A DNA stretch of 64,000 nucleotides, from NCBI GenBank assembly GCA_038025085.1, contig CM076145.1, positions 16,961,000-17,024,999 of the forward strand, given 5' to 3'. The notes beneath the pieces were generated by a model. It made no database searches, had not been told where the DNA came from, and was given only the letters and a program-made list of their open reading frames with translations. This document shows positions 10,076 to 22,272 of this stretch, piece by piece; the stretch's first letter is position 1, and each line of letters opens with the position of its first letter. The DNA comes from Tetragonia tetragonoides (Eukaryota; Streptophyta; Magnoliopsida; Caryophyllales; Aizoaceae). The translations under genes and the position numbers were made by a program.

Positions 10076-12106
10076 AAAGAGTAGCTACCCGCATATTTCT
10101 TCTTCTAATTTTGCAATTTTTTTTGCTTCTATGGTGTTGCTGTTGCTGGCAAATACTAACTGGATGCTGTCATGTCAATAAAAAGTTTGGTCTTTGACAC
10201 TTGAATTTGACATTTGAGACACAATTATTTTTTAGCTGAATATCAACTCTTATAATCAACATCGTGATAGGGACATGCATGCATGATTCGATTTTCTACG
10301 ATGTGATGTAATTAGGAGAGAGACACATTGAGGATAAAACAAGTATAACAATTTGCAATAACGTATCATATACACATTACATTACTTATTCTGAAGTAGT
10401 TGTAGTTTTCATGTCATACGCGTTATAAAAATGTATGATAGCATTGTGTCCATTTTCTCTACCAACGAGTATTCCAATAACATGTTACTCTAATCACTTT
10501 TGAGAAGTGTTTCGCTTCAAGATAGTTTCTTAATAGAAAAATTATCAAAAGTGGTTTCTTAAAAATGTGGTTTAATTTGTGAAAAGTGTTTTTTCATACG
10601 AGGTAGGTTGTGAGTGTAAGTGCGCAGATAGGTAATTTCCTGCGTATTGGATACATATATTGTTTAAGAGCGTGTTTGCACCAAGTGAAAGAGTAATGTA
10701 AATATACTCAATCGTTTAAAAAATGAATTTTTTTCAATATTTGTGTTTTAAATGTTTGAAAATGATTAACAGTCAAACCCGAAAAGGGAAGAAAAAACAT
10801 TTATAAGTGAATGTGTAGAGACATAAAATAAATTATAAGCACAGGTTCTTAGAAAGTGCAAATCCACATATTTCTTTGGTTGACAAAAATGGTAACCTAC
10901 CATAAACTCACAAGTCAATGGAAGTTCATGCACTAAGTTTTAAATGTTATTAACCAAATAATTTTGGACACTTCATAGAAGATCTAAATGATAGATAACA
11001 TAATTTCCTATAAACCCTTCCCTTAATGATCCTTATAAAGAAACTACTAATCGACTAACTGAAACGCTCCTGCTTAAATAATGGTGGTGACTGCAGTAAT
11101 AATCGAGTTCCGTAGCCGTATGCACGATTGCACGGTAAACAACAGATGTTGTATAGAGCGGATCTACTACCTCGTGAGGCATGGAAAGGAGATAGAAGAG
11201 AGAAAAAAAGGAAAAATGTGAGAGACCCTATCCAATAAGTCCGCCCTAGACAAGTTTTTGAGTTGATACTAAAGGTCTAATCATGGTTACAATTTGTTAG
11301 CCGGAGAACGTTATGCATTCGAAATGCCAAGGCTATTTTGATGAAAAGTTCTATCAATGCAAGTTCTGGATGCTAATTGGTTAAATGAAGGAAATTTTAC
11401 ACCAGATGGAATTTTTGGTCTCAAGTCTCAACCATATTCTTTACTGCTTTGTTAGATTTGTTACAGACCTTAGTAAATATACGTTTGCTAATTCTACTAT
11501 GATTTGCAATTGTAAAATTGGCTACATATCGAAGTATCACACCGCATTACACAAATCTGAGATTCATATCTCTGCAGAGACCCGTATATGCAAGTTCACT
11601 TCTTATCACTGCGCAGAAGAGGCTTCTGCAGATCATTTGCTGCATAACTTGAGGGTGACTCCTTGTCCTCCTTTGGAACTTGACTGTTCCTACTTTGGTC
11701 TCCCTATAAATGGGGAAGGAGGAAAATAATTAGTAACTTAATTAAGATTTTATGAACTCTATGAACTAGAATCCCTTGGGGAAAAAGAAAGAAGTAAAAA
11801 GCGCTCTACTCTAAATTGACGATAAGTTCTTTGGAGCATGAACTCATTTCAAAGCGTGAGTGAATTCAACTGATAGTCTCATAATGCAACGGTAAAACAA
11901 GAAAGCCCACTGATTTGAACTAACTTGATGAAAAAGAGCATATAGATGTATGCAATACACAACTATTGCTATCATGTTTTACTAAGACCTTTTCAATGAA
12001 AATAAAAGAGAAGAGAAGAGAGCAAGAAAGAAACAGAAAACACATCCTGTGAAAGTAACTAAATCAAGTACAAAGAGAGTTGTGCAAGAAGGCTTGAAGA
12101 TATGAA
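10076..12106. other. Intergenic, no gene supported
   Basis: AT-rich sequence. One ORF of 114 codons (11385-11729, plus) has no recognisable domain and no supporting signal. Nothing else is supported. Confidence 0.35.
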
Positions 12107-12180
12107 TAACAACAACAATCCAGTAAGGATCCCACCTAGGGCGGGATTTGGGGAGGTCTAAATGTAGGCAGACTTACGCC
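12107..12180 (-). mobile_element. 3' tail fragment of a SINE/RTE-type retroelement
   Basis: On the minus strand this reads GTAAGTCTGCCTACATTTAG, then ACCTCCCCAAATCCCGCCCT, then AGGTGGGATCCTTACTGGAT and a (TTG)n run. It resembles the widespread plant SINE/LINE 3' end that has 'GTCTGCGTACA...CCCCAGACCCCACTTGTGGGAT...TTGTTGTTG'. It is 5'-truncated and about 75 bp long. Confidence 0.5.
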
Positions 12181-13109
12181 AAGCCAGCTAAAGGCTAATC
12201 ACACAATTATGCAAATGATTAAACACACAATTATGCAAATAATTTAACACGCAATAAGCCAAGATATAACAAGGAAAGAGATCCCACCACTCCACCTGAC
12301 CTGTTTCCTGAAAGCCTAATCATTGATCAAAAGGGTTTCGGGGTACGTAGAAACTAAAACAGAGCACCTGAATGCAAGTTTTGTGATCATAAGATACTTC
12401 CAAGTTTGATGTCAGGATAGGTATACAGATACTCACATTACTGATTACAGATACATGTTGGATTACACATTGCATTCACGCAATGCATGAAGGCCGGTTG
12501 GCAAGACATTGGAAGCACCTCAGGAGTTGTCATTAAAAGATGTGCTTTTTTTTTTTTTGCTCGACATAAAAAGACTTTGCTTAAACTGAATGAAAATGTC
12601 CAAAAGGCACAAGACAACATCTTGAGTGCTGGCAAGTTAGGCGTCTTTTGGGGGCAAAGATGGAGATGTTTGTTGGAAGGCACTAGGAAATATTGAATAA
12701 TGAGCTTTAGCCTTTATATTACATTGGAGCAACCTCCATGAGCAAGGGGAGGGCTTCCAGTGAGGAGGCCAGGGGTGAACAGATTAGAATAAGAGATTAT
12801 TGAGATGGTGTGGAAAGGTTAGATTAAAGGATTATGAAAGCGGCAAAATAGGGCCTGAGAATTGATCAGACAAGAATTGGCTTTATCTCACCAAGCCAAG
12901 GACCAAAGCTAAGTTGTTCAGTTGTCTTGAGCTTGCTGCATTTTCTACCCTTTGTGACCCAACTAAACTTGTGCTTTTTTACTAATCAAAAGAAGTTTCC
13001 CCTTTGCTTGTGTAGCCTAAGGCTCCATAAATCTTTGACATTCCCAAACCCCTAGGTAGGCTCCACACTGGATCATTGCCATTAGCTTTGACTCGCAATG
13101 AACATTACC
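12181..13109. other. Downstream region of the CNNM-like gene
   Basis: It begins with a 24-bp direct duplication of an ACAATTATGCAAAT-containing unit near 12203 and 12227. The region may hold the 3' untranslated region and perhaps a last small exon of the minus-strand CNNM-like gene, but no exon could be identified. A T run lies at 12546-12559. Confidence 0.35.
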
Positions 13110-16100
13110 TCAAACCAATTCATTTAACAGATTAATAATAGGAGCAGAGATAAAATCACTTACTACCTTTTGACTAATCAGCTTACGGTTTGATGGAGCT
13201 CTTGCAACAGATGAAGCAGCTGCTACTGCTGCCACACGTATCCTGCAGATATCAATAGTGATGTCAACATGATTAAAAATGTTTTTTTAATAACAAACTA
13301 ACATGAATAGTGATGTCACTCAAAATGCAGCATGGCTTCACCATATTATACCTTTTATGTACATCTATATACACATCTGTCTCGTCTACAATCTCTTCCT
13401 GCATAAGCAAAATGATGAATCAACCTCAGAATACTGAATGGAAGTCTTTATCTTTTTAAAATTATGGCAACAAACAAGTGTTGACATCCAAATTTTAATC
13501 TACTAAGGAGAGAGGGAGAGAAGACGCAGAGCACAATATAGAAATGACAACAGCAGGAAATAGCATCACCACAAATACTTTTTTCTAAGAAACTTAGTGC
13601 ATCGTGACACTGAAGCAACTAAAGTACTCAAAAATTCAAGAACACTTTGGAACAGAAAGTAAGTACATAGAAAGAGGAAGATCCTTACCTGCAAAAGTTC
13701 TTCAAAGACATCCTCCAGGGTAATTATGCCAATTACTTCACCATCTTCAACATCATCAGAAGAATCAGGAAAGCCATTTGCAGTGGCATCAGTTTGATTA
13801 GGTAATTGGTCCTCTCTACTTACTTCCCTAAGATGTTTATCCATATCAACTACGACACTTTCTGATTTTTCATCAAGTTTAAGAAGCAGAGGGGTTTTTA
13901 ACTCGGGATTAACATTGTCAGCTCTTGTCGCAAGACATTCTTTATTGTTGGTTGGTTGAATGTCCTTGCCTTTTCCTTTCACCTTCACCACAGCAGCCAT
14001 ATGGCTGCTTCCCTTCTGAAACTCGTTAAGGATATCATACAGGGGCATATCTGCTGGAACCCTGAAAGACTTCACATCTAAGAATTACTAGCTGAGAGAC
14101 TATAAAACTCTAGAAGAATAATTAGTGAAGTTTTCAGTGTCCTTACCGTGGGATTCTGCGAATGGAAACAGCACTGACTGGTGTTTCAGTTTCTGGTCGC
14201 ACTGTGAGAAGACTCTTCACCTATATTCCCACGCAGATGAATAAAACAGAGAATGATGGGACAGGTACCAGTTTTAGGATCATTGAACACTTAAAGAATG
14301 GAAAATTTATGACTGTAGGAGCTTTTCTCAAGTTCATTCACCCACCAGCAAGAGCCCAATGATGTTTCTGGGGTTCCCAGTATATACAGGAACACGACTG
14401 TGGCCTCGTGCAAGAATTTTGCCCATTGCTTCCCTGTAACCAGCATAGAATAGCGCTAAAGATTAGCTGAATATGTGATGAGTTTAATGCTTTAAGCAAA
14501 GACATCAAACTTGACCATGCACTTAAAGTCCATTGCTTTTTTTCAAATGAATACTTTTTCTGTCTCTTTTGAAGACAAACCACTCAGAAAGTATCTAGAG
14601 CTTCATTTACACATTTATCACTGAAGATGCAATAAAATTAATCACTATACTGAATTAAATCTGTTAAGCAACTGGTGCAGGAGCAAAGCAATGTTGAGGT
14701 AGCGGAACTTGAATGATTATCAGAAACAAACTTACCAGTCCAACTTGGAGTTGACATCCAAGGAAAATGTTGATTCTATAGGTGTCATTGCCTCTTCAGC
14801 TGTCTAAAATTAAGATCAACTGGTCAAACCATAAATTGTGAAGAGCCAAGAAGAAACATGCTCTTAGTTGCAATGCAATAGATACCTTCTCTGTCAAATC
14901 TAGAGCTCCACTGATTATTGTTGTCTCGTCATGAGTAAGTTCTCCACCCTTACCTTCCTACATTGGCATAGAAAATGGAGAATATGAGTTTAAAGTTAGA
15001 TGTATAAACTAGAAAGTAGGTTCTGCAGCCAATACTTGTTAACAAAGATAGCCCCACCAACTTGTTGATAAGAAAACAGGATAAATTCATGACAAAATAA
15101 AATGATATTTCTTGTACACACAAACAAGAACAATACCTCCATACTATGTATATTGACAAGGGCTTTTAACTGCGCTCGCCTAAATAATGCAGTATTATGT
15201 CCAAGTAGAGCATCCAGAACCTGACATTCATTAAGGTTAAAAAGGGATTTAGGATTCAACTCATTACTGACATTTAATAAGAACCATTTGAGAAAAAAGG
15301 AATGTACAAAGAAGAATTGATTCAAAATCTTTACTTAGTCCTTCCCTTTTCCTTCTATTTAATAATGTAAGGTAGTCCCCATTTTCCCTCCTCAAATTCT
15401 TGATGACATTCTAAGCACAGATGCATCAAGAATGACTCTCATAAGTAGAGCTCCCAGATGCTTTTATTACCTCACTAACAAGTAAATAATGTTCACTCTG
15501 CTTCTTAAGGAGAATATTTTAAACCTTTTGACCAAAAGGAAAATTCTTCAGCACGCCATAAATGGCTTGCATTACGCCATAAGAAAACCTAGCAAACTTC
15601 AACCTTTCGAGAGGGAAAAAAACAAAAGAAATAAACCAACAAATAAATAACCAAAAAGGCCAGAAGTTGAAGTCTAACTACGCTAAATGGATGGTTTCTC
15701 TCAGGGACAGATATGTTGTCATTTTATACAAAGAGAACCAAAAATCAGAACCAGAGAACTAAAGGGGGATTTTCCAAGCATCATATCAGAGTATCAGGAA
15801 GCACAGGGTATTCAGATCATTCTGTCAATATGCATATCAAGCACAGCACTCCAGCTAATTGTAACAACTAGAGTATACATTCTCTTTTATAGACACTTGG
15901 GTAACAATGATGCATGTACCCTGAGGTACTGAAAATTCACTGGTGTGACCATAGATTTCAAAAACAATCTTGTAGCTATCTGATATTATTGGATCAGGAT
16001 CAGGATCTATGGATTCAATTGGGAAATGAAAGGATTATGTTGGGTCAGGATCAGGATCTATGGATTCAATTGGGAAATGAAAGGATTATGTAACCAAATG

Positions 16101-18721
16101 AAACGATAATGTTTCAATGCTTATAATTTATTCTGACGCATAAGTTGGAACAACAAGTGGCAAACACATAAGTTTAGTACTCCATGCAGTAATATCTGAT
16201 AAAGAAAAAAGACGAAAGCTCCTAGCTTCTCACGATCAATGATAGTGATCACTCATCTTGCTACTGCTTAACACAGTCAAGCTACTGCAAGTGGCAGTAG
16301 CCGTCCCAACCTATATAGATATGAGATATAGTAGTTGCCTTACCAACAATTAAGATTACCTTTCCAATAGGATAAGCTATGGGATAACAAACTATCATCA
16401 GAATACGCACAAGCCAAACAAAATTTGCTCCTACAGCAAGCCCATATCTTGTACAAATGGCTTGTGGGATAACCTGATACAGAAGATGAGAAGTAAAATA
16501 TTCAGTCCTAATGTAGCAAGTAATAGGGAAATGTTTTTGCTCCTACGGCAAGCCCGCAACTTGTACAACTAAAGGAAATTTGCTGCTACGACAAGCCCAT
16601 TAATTAACAATGAAAATGGCTGAGAGACATAACATACCTCTCCAAAAGCTAGAACAAAAGTAACAGAGAGCACAACTGCAACAAAAGGATGGAAAATCTT
16701 GTCCAAATATATAGGAAGCGCCTGCACCAAAATATATTTAGTGACTTTAAAACAATGAGAATCTGCCATTGAATTTTGAAGACTAGTCGCTCTCATCTAC
16801 TTACTTCCATCGCACAAGCATTACATAGAAGCAAGGTCACAAGAAGCTGATGCTGCTTCTGCACAACTGGGAAAATAACGGCTGGAGAAGACAACAATCA
16901 AAATTGGAGATGCTCAACAGTTGATATATTAAATTACTACTAAACAACAAAGTACTACGAAATTCATACATGAAGTGCAAGTGAGGATATGAGGGTCTTA
17001 ATGCTAGTAGTGAATGCAAACCGGAAAACTACACACACTCATTGAAGTTATTTTGTAAAATGCATTGGAAGCAAGTGCAGTGAATTTTTGACCCTAGGGT
17101 CAAGTTTACTAATGATGCTAGTAGTTCCAATATGCATGGTGGACCGGTGTCCGGAAGTATGCAACATTATTATCTATAAGTATGTGCAAAGGTTTTGAAT
17201 CCATCAAATTTTATTCCATACCATGAACACAACTTCGGTTAAAGTTTCAGTAAAAGTTTAAAATATTCAAAAAGATGTCACTCATTCAGAATGGAATAAG
17301 AACTTTCCGTTTCAAATCCATTAGCAGATACCAACTCTCTTTTTTTCTGGGTTTATGAAAAACCAAATTACAATTTTAATTGATCAAATGTTTATTTTCA
17401 CAATCTTTAATGTCCAGAAATAATAGCTCCTGTTAATATTTTAGGATATCCAAAAGGTATTAGAGACCTTCCTAGAGTAACATTGATAGGTGGACTTATC
17501 ATAGGCTGCTTTGGTCTATATGCTAACATTAGGACAAACTTAAACCCTCCTTTTCTAAATTGATAGTGAAGAGTGCTCCATAGTAGCAGCTATAACTATC
17601 CCAGAACCCGATTCTCTGGGGTAATAGTGAATTTTGCAAGCGTTTATTATTATTATAATTATTAGGGACCCAAAGAGCTAAGTTTCAAGACCACCTATAG
17701 CCGAGAAGCGGAAACTCACAAGTAGCAGTACTACTTTACCAATACATGTGCTGCTAACTAACCTATCCTATCATAATCAATTAAGTCCATAGCATGAACA
17801 GACAACAATTACTCAAATGTCAGATTACAATCAATAACAGGCAAACCATGGTGCAAGCATTGGTACATGTAGAGACTTTCCTAGTATTATCATATTCATC
17901 TGGAGCTTTGACATGCAAGAAACCAGAGTTAATTACTCCAGACACTATAAGCAAGTAAATTGTGTTTAAGCCCATATTGGAGCTTTCAAAGTTGACCATG
18001 ATGACAAATTAAGCCACTTTTGATAGGGACCATAGGGTAGCTACTTAGCCAGTAATCAAACTCAGAAACAGGACATTAAACCCAGAGAAAATGGAACACC
18101 AAATAACCCATATCATCAATAATCCAAACCAATAAGATGTTTCTATTTTTGCATCCCCTTTTTCAGAGGCCACCCAGGAAAAATCTGTAATTTCTGATCT
18201 GTTTGGGTGCACAAATGATTTCTAACCTTGGACTAAGTTAAGTTGACAGCTAAAAAGGATTGTAGAATATGGGAGCAACAGCATGCAAAATTAAGGTCAA
18301 ACCAAGGTACTAATACACTAATTAATAAATTCATAAAATAGTGAAATACCCATTTATCATTACACAAAACCCACCATTTTAAACCAATTTGAAATCCAAA
18401 AATCAGAGAAAAACTAAAAATCAGCCAAAAACACCCCTAAAACCCAAAACCCAGAACGAGGAAACAAGACAAAACTAATTAAAAGCAACAAACCAGCTTG
18501 TTTCTTCTCAGTTGAGGTGCCACTTCGCTGAAGGATTTCAAGATCAACAATACCAAGAGACATTAACCCCAGTGTGAGCCCAGACATAATCCCAGCAAAA
18601 AGTACCAAAACACATGAAATGCCTGCATAAACAAACCAATAAATATTCCCAAATGGTATGTCATCAGCTTCAAATATAAAGTCTGTAGCTGAAGTGTCTA
18701 CACCACTAGAGACCACCATGT

Positions 18722-18725
<4 letters not shown>
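13110..18725 (-). CDS. CNNM/DUF21-CBS protein, Mg transporter-like, 12 exons
   Basis: Spliced exons, high to low: 18494-18725, 16805-16881, 16638-16721, 16360-16473, 15137-15220, 14886-14957, 14736-14803, 14346-14433, 14147-14220, 13689-14061, 13352-13398, 13110-13242. All introns are GT-AG and all phases fit, giving about 480 residues, the usual family length. Exons 1-4 encode the DUF21 membrane domain ([22 protein letters not shown]); exons 5-11 carry the CBS pair ([46 protein letters not shown]). Plant members (MGR proteins, for example Arabidopsis At4g14240) sit in the tonoplast or other membranes and move Mg2+. The start is the first in-frame ATG, 18725. Reading through a possible donor at 13166-13165 gives a stop at 13110-13112; an extra downstream exon is possible. 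Confidence 0.9.
15994..16091. repeat. 51-bp direct duplication in intron 4
   Basis: Two copies of 47 identical bases (15994-16040 and 16045-16091) start with TCAGGATCAGGATCTATGG and end with AAGGATTATGT, four bases apart. They lie inside the long fourth intron of the CNNM-like gene. Confidence 0.9.

Positions 18726-18752
<27 letters not shown>
18725..18752. repeat. (TC)14 microsatellite at the CNNM-like start codon
   Basis: On the gene strand the run reads (GA)n and ends in the start ATG (18725-18723). The frame stays open through it (RERERE), but no ATG lies upstream in frame, so it belongs to the 5' leader. Confidence 0.85.
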
Positions 18753-19037
18753 ACGCAATACACCGAATGAACCAACTGCACAAAGAATTGAAAAACCTCA
18801 ACTTTGTAGCAGAAGAGGGCAAGGGAGGGAAGAAAGAGTTTTGGTGTTTTTTTAGTGATCTCGGTGGGCCAAGAGAAAGAGAAACCTCATTTAAACAAAG
18901 AGTTGGGATCTGTCCATTTTCCTTCTCTCCAATTCCTAAATGGAGGGCTAGATCTCTTTCTCTCATTTTGTTTTGTTGAATTTTTTTTTTATTCAAAAAT
19001 TGGTTAGGAGATCTCACCGTCCATTTACTAAATAAAA
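18753..19037 (-). promoter_or_regulatory. 5' leader and promoter region of the CNNM-like gene
   Basis: AT- and CT-rich sequence upstream of the start codon. On the gene strand it has pyrimidine- and purine-rich patches, and T runs near 18979. No distinct TATA box stands out. Assignment rests only on position. Confidence 0.35.
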
Positions 19038-19582
19038 GCCTCCATTTCTTTTCGCAAAGAATGATGCTAGCTGCAGCCTCACAGGTTGCAAATTGCAGCC
19101 GCACTCCCACAAGCCGTGTCAAAATTCACTTTTCTCTCCTTTTTTCTTTTCTTTGGAGTTCACTATTCCCATTTTAGGGTATTTTTTGGGGGTTCTAGGG
19201 TTCATCCTTTCCATCTTAAGATTTTCTTTTTTGTTTTAGGGTTCACCCTTCCCATCTTAGGGATTTCTTTTTGGGTTTTTGGGAGGTTTTGGGATTCACC
19301 CTTTTCCATCTTAGAGTTTTCTTTTTGGGATTTTGGAGGTTTTTGGGTTCATTCTTCCCATCTTAGAATTTTATTTTGAAAAATTACGACCGCGAAGCCG
19401 TCAAAATTAATGATGTGGTTATCGGTAATAATAATTGATCAAATTTCAGTTAAATAAACATGGGTTTGGAGGAGAGAGAGTGAGTTTATTGTAAATAGCC
19501 ACAACTTTTGAGGAAGTTGTACACATGTCAGCTTGTGAGGTGAGGCTGCACCTAGCAGTCCACTTTAGCAAATGGAGAGTAT
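19038..19582. mobile_element. Small inverted-repeat element with internal minisatellite
   Basis: TGCTAGCTGCAGCCTCAC at 19065-19082 faces GTGAGGCTGCACCTAGCA at 19540-19557, matching at 17 of 18 bases when inverted. The similarity extends outward to CTCCATTT on both sides, giving inverted ends of about 45 bp. No coding capacity. A target duplication was not clear, so the class is open. Confidence 0.5.
19160..19378 (+). repeat. Minisatellite, five units of 41-54 bp
   Basis: The core (C/T)CCATCTTAG followed by a TTTTCTTTTT block recurs near 19168, 19210, 19251, 19305 and 19357, each preceded by GGTTCA(C/T)CCTT or a close variant. The ORFs through it are low-complexity artefacts. Confidence 0.75.
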
Positions 19583-19995
19583 CCCAATACTTAAAAAAAG
19601 CCTAAAAAAAGACTATTTGAGTATTTTGATACATACCCCAAAAAGAATAGTACGTCCAATAAACTCTTTTTTTATTTCTTTTTTGTAATGGGACCAAAAA
19701 ATCCTGTTCAAAGGGTAATAGCTGGTTATCTAAATTTTCTTTGAAGAACATAGATTTTTTTGGGTTTATTTTTTATTTTTTCTATTTTGGCAGCTTTCAG
19801 ATGGTAGCTTTGACTTTTTACCATTTTAGTTGTTGGGTCGTCTATGAGATCCTGGGTCCATGTGACATGAGAAGCATGACTCATGAGGTATGAGTAGATT
19901 AGTGAAACTGCTTATTTTAATTGCATTTTAAATTAGCACCCAAAAAAAAATATTGCATTTTAAATGCATGATAGTGGCGTTAGTGGTCTTTAACT

Positions 19996-20401
19996 AGGGT
20001 TGTTCATATGCGAATATCCGAAATTTCGGATACCAAATTTTGATATCCGAATTCGTATCCGTATCCGAAATTTCGGATATTCGATTTTTGGATATCCGAA
20101 ATTTCGAATTCGGATAGTCGGATATCCGTTATTCGAAATATATTTATATTTTATATTTTTTATCCTATTTTATGTGAGCAAAATATTTCGGATATTCGGA
20201 TGGTTTCGGATAATTTTGAGTTTTCGGATATCCGAATATCCGAAAATTTCAGAAAATGGTATCCGAACCCGTATCCAAAATTTTGGATATCCGTTTTTCG
20301 GGTATCCGAAATTTCGGATATCCGCTTTTTCGGATAATTTCAGTTCGAATATTCGGATTTTCAGATCGGATGCTCGGGTTCGGATATTTTTGAACAACCC
20401 T
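19996..20401. mobile_element. Palindrome-rich non-autonomous DNA element, 406 bp
   Basis: Perfect 11-bp terminal inverted repeats AGGGTTGTTCA (19996-20006) and TGAACAACCCT (20391-20401). The interior is almost entirely iterations of GGATATCCGAAATTTCGGAT and partial copies in both orientations. No coding potential; the apparent ORFs on both strands are by-products of the repeats. If the outermost base pair is part of the target, the duplication is TA; no clear 8-bp duplication was found. Elements with this look are often filed as hAT-like MITEs in plants. Confidence 0.65.
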
Positions 20402-20850
20402 ATATTTAACAGAACTAATTAACTTAAATTCTAAATTACTAAATACAAATCATTTTATGCCAATACTCTCATACTACCTTCTCTTTGTTTTGCAACTATT
20501 CTCTTTGTTCCTCAAATTTTTTCATGGTAAAAGAAACTAAATTAGAAACCTTCAATGAATCTTCAATTGACAAACTTGTTTTACTCAACATCATTGAGTT
20601 TTTTATTGGCACAATATCGTTTTACATAATTGATGAGACATACTGGTTTCAATTTGAATTTGAACTTTTCCTAGTTTTTATTGTTTAGGGTTTCATGTAT
20701 CAATATCTTAATAATTACTAAGAAAACTATTATATATCTTGTATAAATATCGTATACAAATTACACCTATTAATTATAATACGATATTTAAACGAGATAT
20801 ATATTCTAGAGATCTTTGCTTAGAATTATCGAAGCCGAATAATAGTTACA
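20402..20850. other. AT-rich intergenic stretch
   Basis: A/T-rich DNA between two transposons. One 67-codon ORF (20485-20688) has no recognisable features. Nothing else is supported. Confidence 0.35.
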
Positions 20851-20858
20851 TATGGGCC
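20851..20858. repeat. Left 8-bp target duplication of the hAT element
   Basis: TATGGGCC, identical to 29419-29426 across 8.5 kb. Confidence 0.85.
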
Positions 20859-21105
20859 CAGGGACGGATTTAGTATGGTGCACTAGGGTCCTAGGCCACC
20901 AGATTATCAAAAAAATGGGTCAGAAAAGTAAAAGAACAGGGCAAAAAAAATTAAAAGTTACCAAAAGGCCACCAGATTTCAAGTGCTATGAGGAGCAAAT
21001 GGAGGCTTAAAATGTAAAACCAAATAAATAAAGTAGCACAAAGGCTCCACGAACCACAATCACTGACCGCCTGTACAGTTTCCCAAAATCAGTAAAGCAC
21101 TCAAC

Positions 21106-21545
21106 GACCCTATTTGGCAATTGGCTGGTGACATTAGCTGTTGGCTGATGGCTGGGGCTGGTGGTCGATGACTGGTATTGTTAGCTGATTTGACCGGCTG
21201 GTAACATTGGATGTCTGAAAAGAGATGTTTGGTAACATTGGTTGGTAACATTAGCTGGTTACATGTAAAATGACTTATAAGGAAAATCATATGATAGATG
21301 AATCTGATGGCATAGAAGTAAATAATTGCAAGTCTTGGACTATCTTGTCATTGGCATACATTAATGCTACCAGCCAATACCCATAAGCTACCCTCCTGAC
21401 CTCCTTGCCTTTTCAAAAGTTGGCTTATGGGAACCCAAAAACTAATATCACAAGCTAACATCCAAACACCAATATTGGATAGTGGACTGGTCAAACATCC
21501 AATTTTACCAAAAGACACTCTACAAACCAATATCCAAACACCCCC
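21106..21545. repeat. Possible MITE nested in the hAT element
   Basis: The left edge GACCCTATTTGGCAATTGGC and the reverse complement of the right edge, GGGGGTGTTTGGATATTGGT, are imperfectly related, and CAAC flanks both sides. Inside, GGCTGGTAACATT-type motifs recur (near 21192, 21236, 21245). The evidence for a mobile unit is weak. Confidence 0.3.
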
Positions 21546-21553
21546 AACATCTC

Positions 21554-21554
<1 letters not shown>

Positions 21555-21594
<40 letters not shown>

Positions 21595-21653
21595 CTCCTC
21601 TCTCTATCTCTCTCTATCTCTCTACTTTCTTGTTTTTTTTTTCTCTCTCTCTC
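21555..21653. repeat. CT microsatellite, the copia target
   Basis: A long (CT)n tract with a few interruptions. The copia element inserted at its right side; CTCTC is the 5-bp duplication (21649-21653 and 28858-28862). Confidence 0.85.
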
Positions 21654-22261
21654 TGAAGGAATTTCTAACCACTAACATGATCATACATGCATAATAGAAA
21701 TTCGATTAACCCAGAAAAACATGTGATTACTGTAATTAAATATCAAATCGAAATTCTACCTCACTCCTTTGGTCGCTGGTTGGATGAACAATGGTTGGGT
21801 ATGGATTAACACATCAGATGTCGTGCCTCAACTGGTATCCACACACAGACTCGAATCCACACGTCAGTATGCTAGTATAGCGACCCCGTTCACAACCTCC
21901 GTTCTCTCCTTACTCTAATGACACACAGTTAGAGTTTCGTGAAAACTGATTATTACGTGTAACCCTAACTGATCAAGAGTCACGATATATATAGAGAGGT
22001 AGGAGGGCTGATTAGGTTAAGTGTGTGATGGGCCTAATCCGAATTAGACCCTTCTAATAAAACGAGCATGTTAAGTGTGCGACCCTGCTGGTTTACTTAA
22101 TGTGGCAGTAAGTCCAAAACTCTTTTCGGGCCCACAAACCGTAATTGATTTCTAGCAAAACATTACGATTACCCATATTAAGTAAAGATCGGTTTCCATA
22201 GTCTAACCAATAATGCAATTATTAATTCTTATTATGATTAGTTCATAAGGCAAATCCAACA
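21654..22261 (-). repeat. Copia 3' LTR
   Basis: 608 bp. On the minus strand it starts TGTTGGATTTGCC and ends GGAATTCCTTCA-like with terminal CA. Homologous to 28251-28857 over its full length. Confidence 0.95.
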
Positions 22262-22272
22262 ATCTCCCACTT
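22262..22272 (-). other. Copia polypurine tract
   Basis: On the minus strand AAGTGGGAGAT directly precedes the 3' LTR, the expected plus-strand primer. Confidence 0.85.

Noticed and set aside
11385..11729. 114-codon plus-strand ORF between the tRNA and the CNNM-like gene
   Set aside because: No recognisable domain and no promoter or splice evidence; length is within chance for AT-rich DNA.
18725..18758. Longer N-terminus (RERERE) for the CNNM-like protein
   Set aside because: The upstream frame begins at a TTG, not an ATG; the run is best read as 5' leader.
20000..20422. 140-codon ORF of alternating Ile, Arg and Phe
   Set aside because: It is the translation of the palindromic repeat element and is mirrored by an equally repetitive frame on the other strand.
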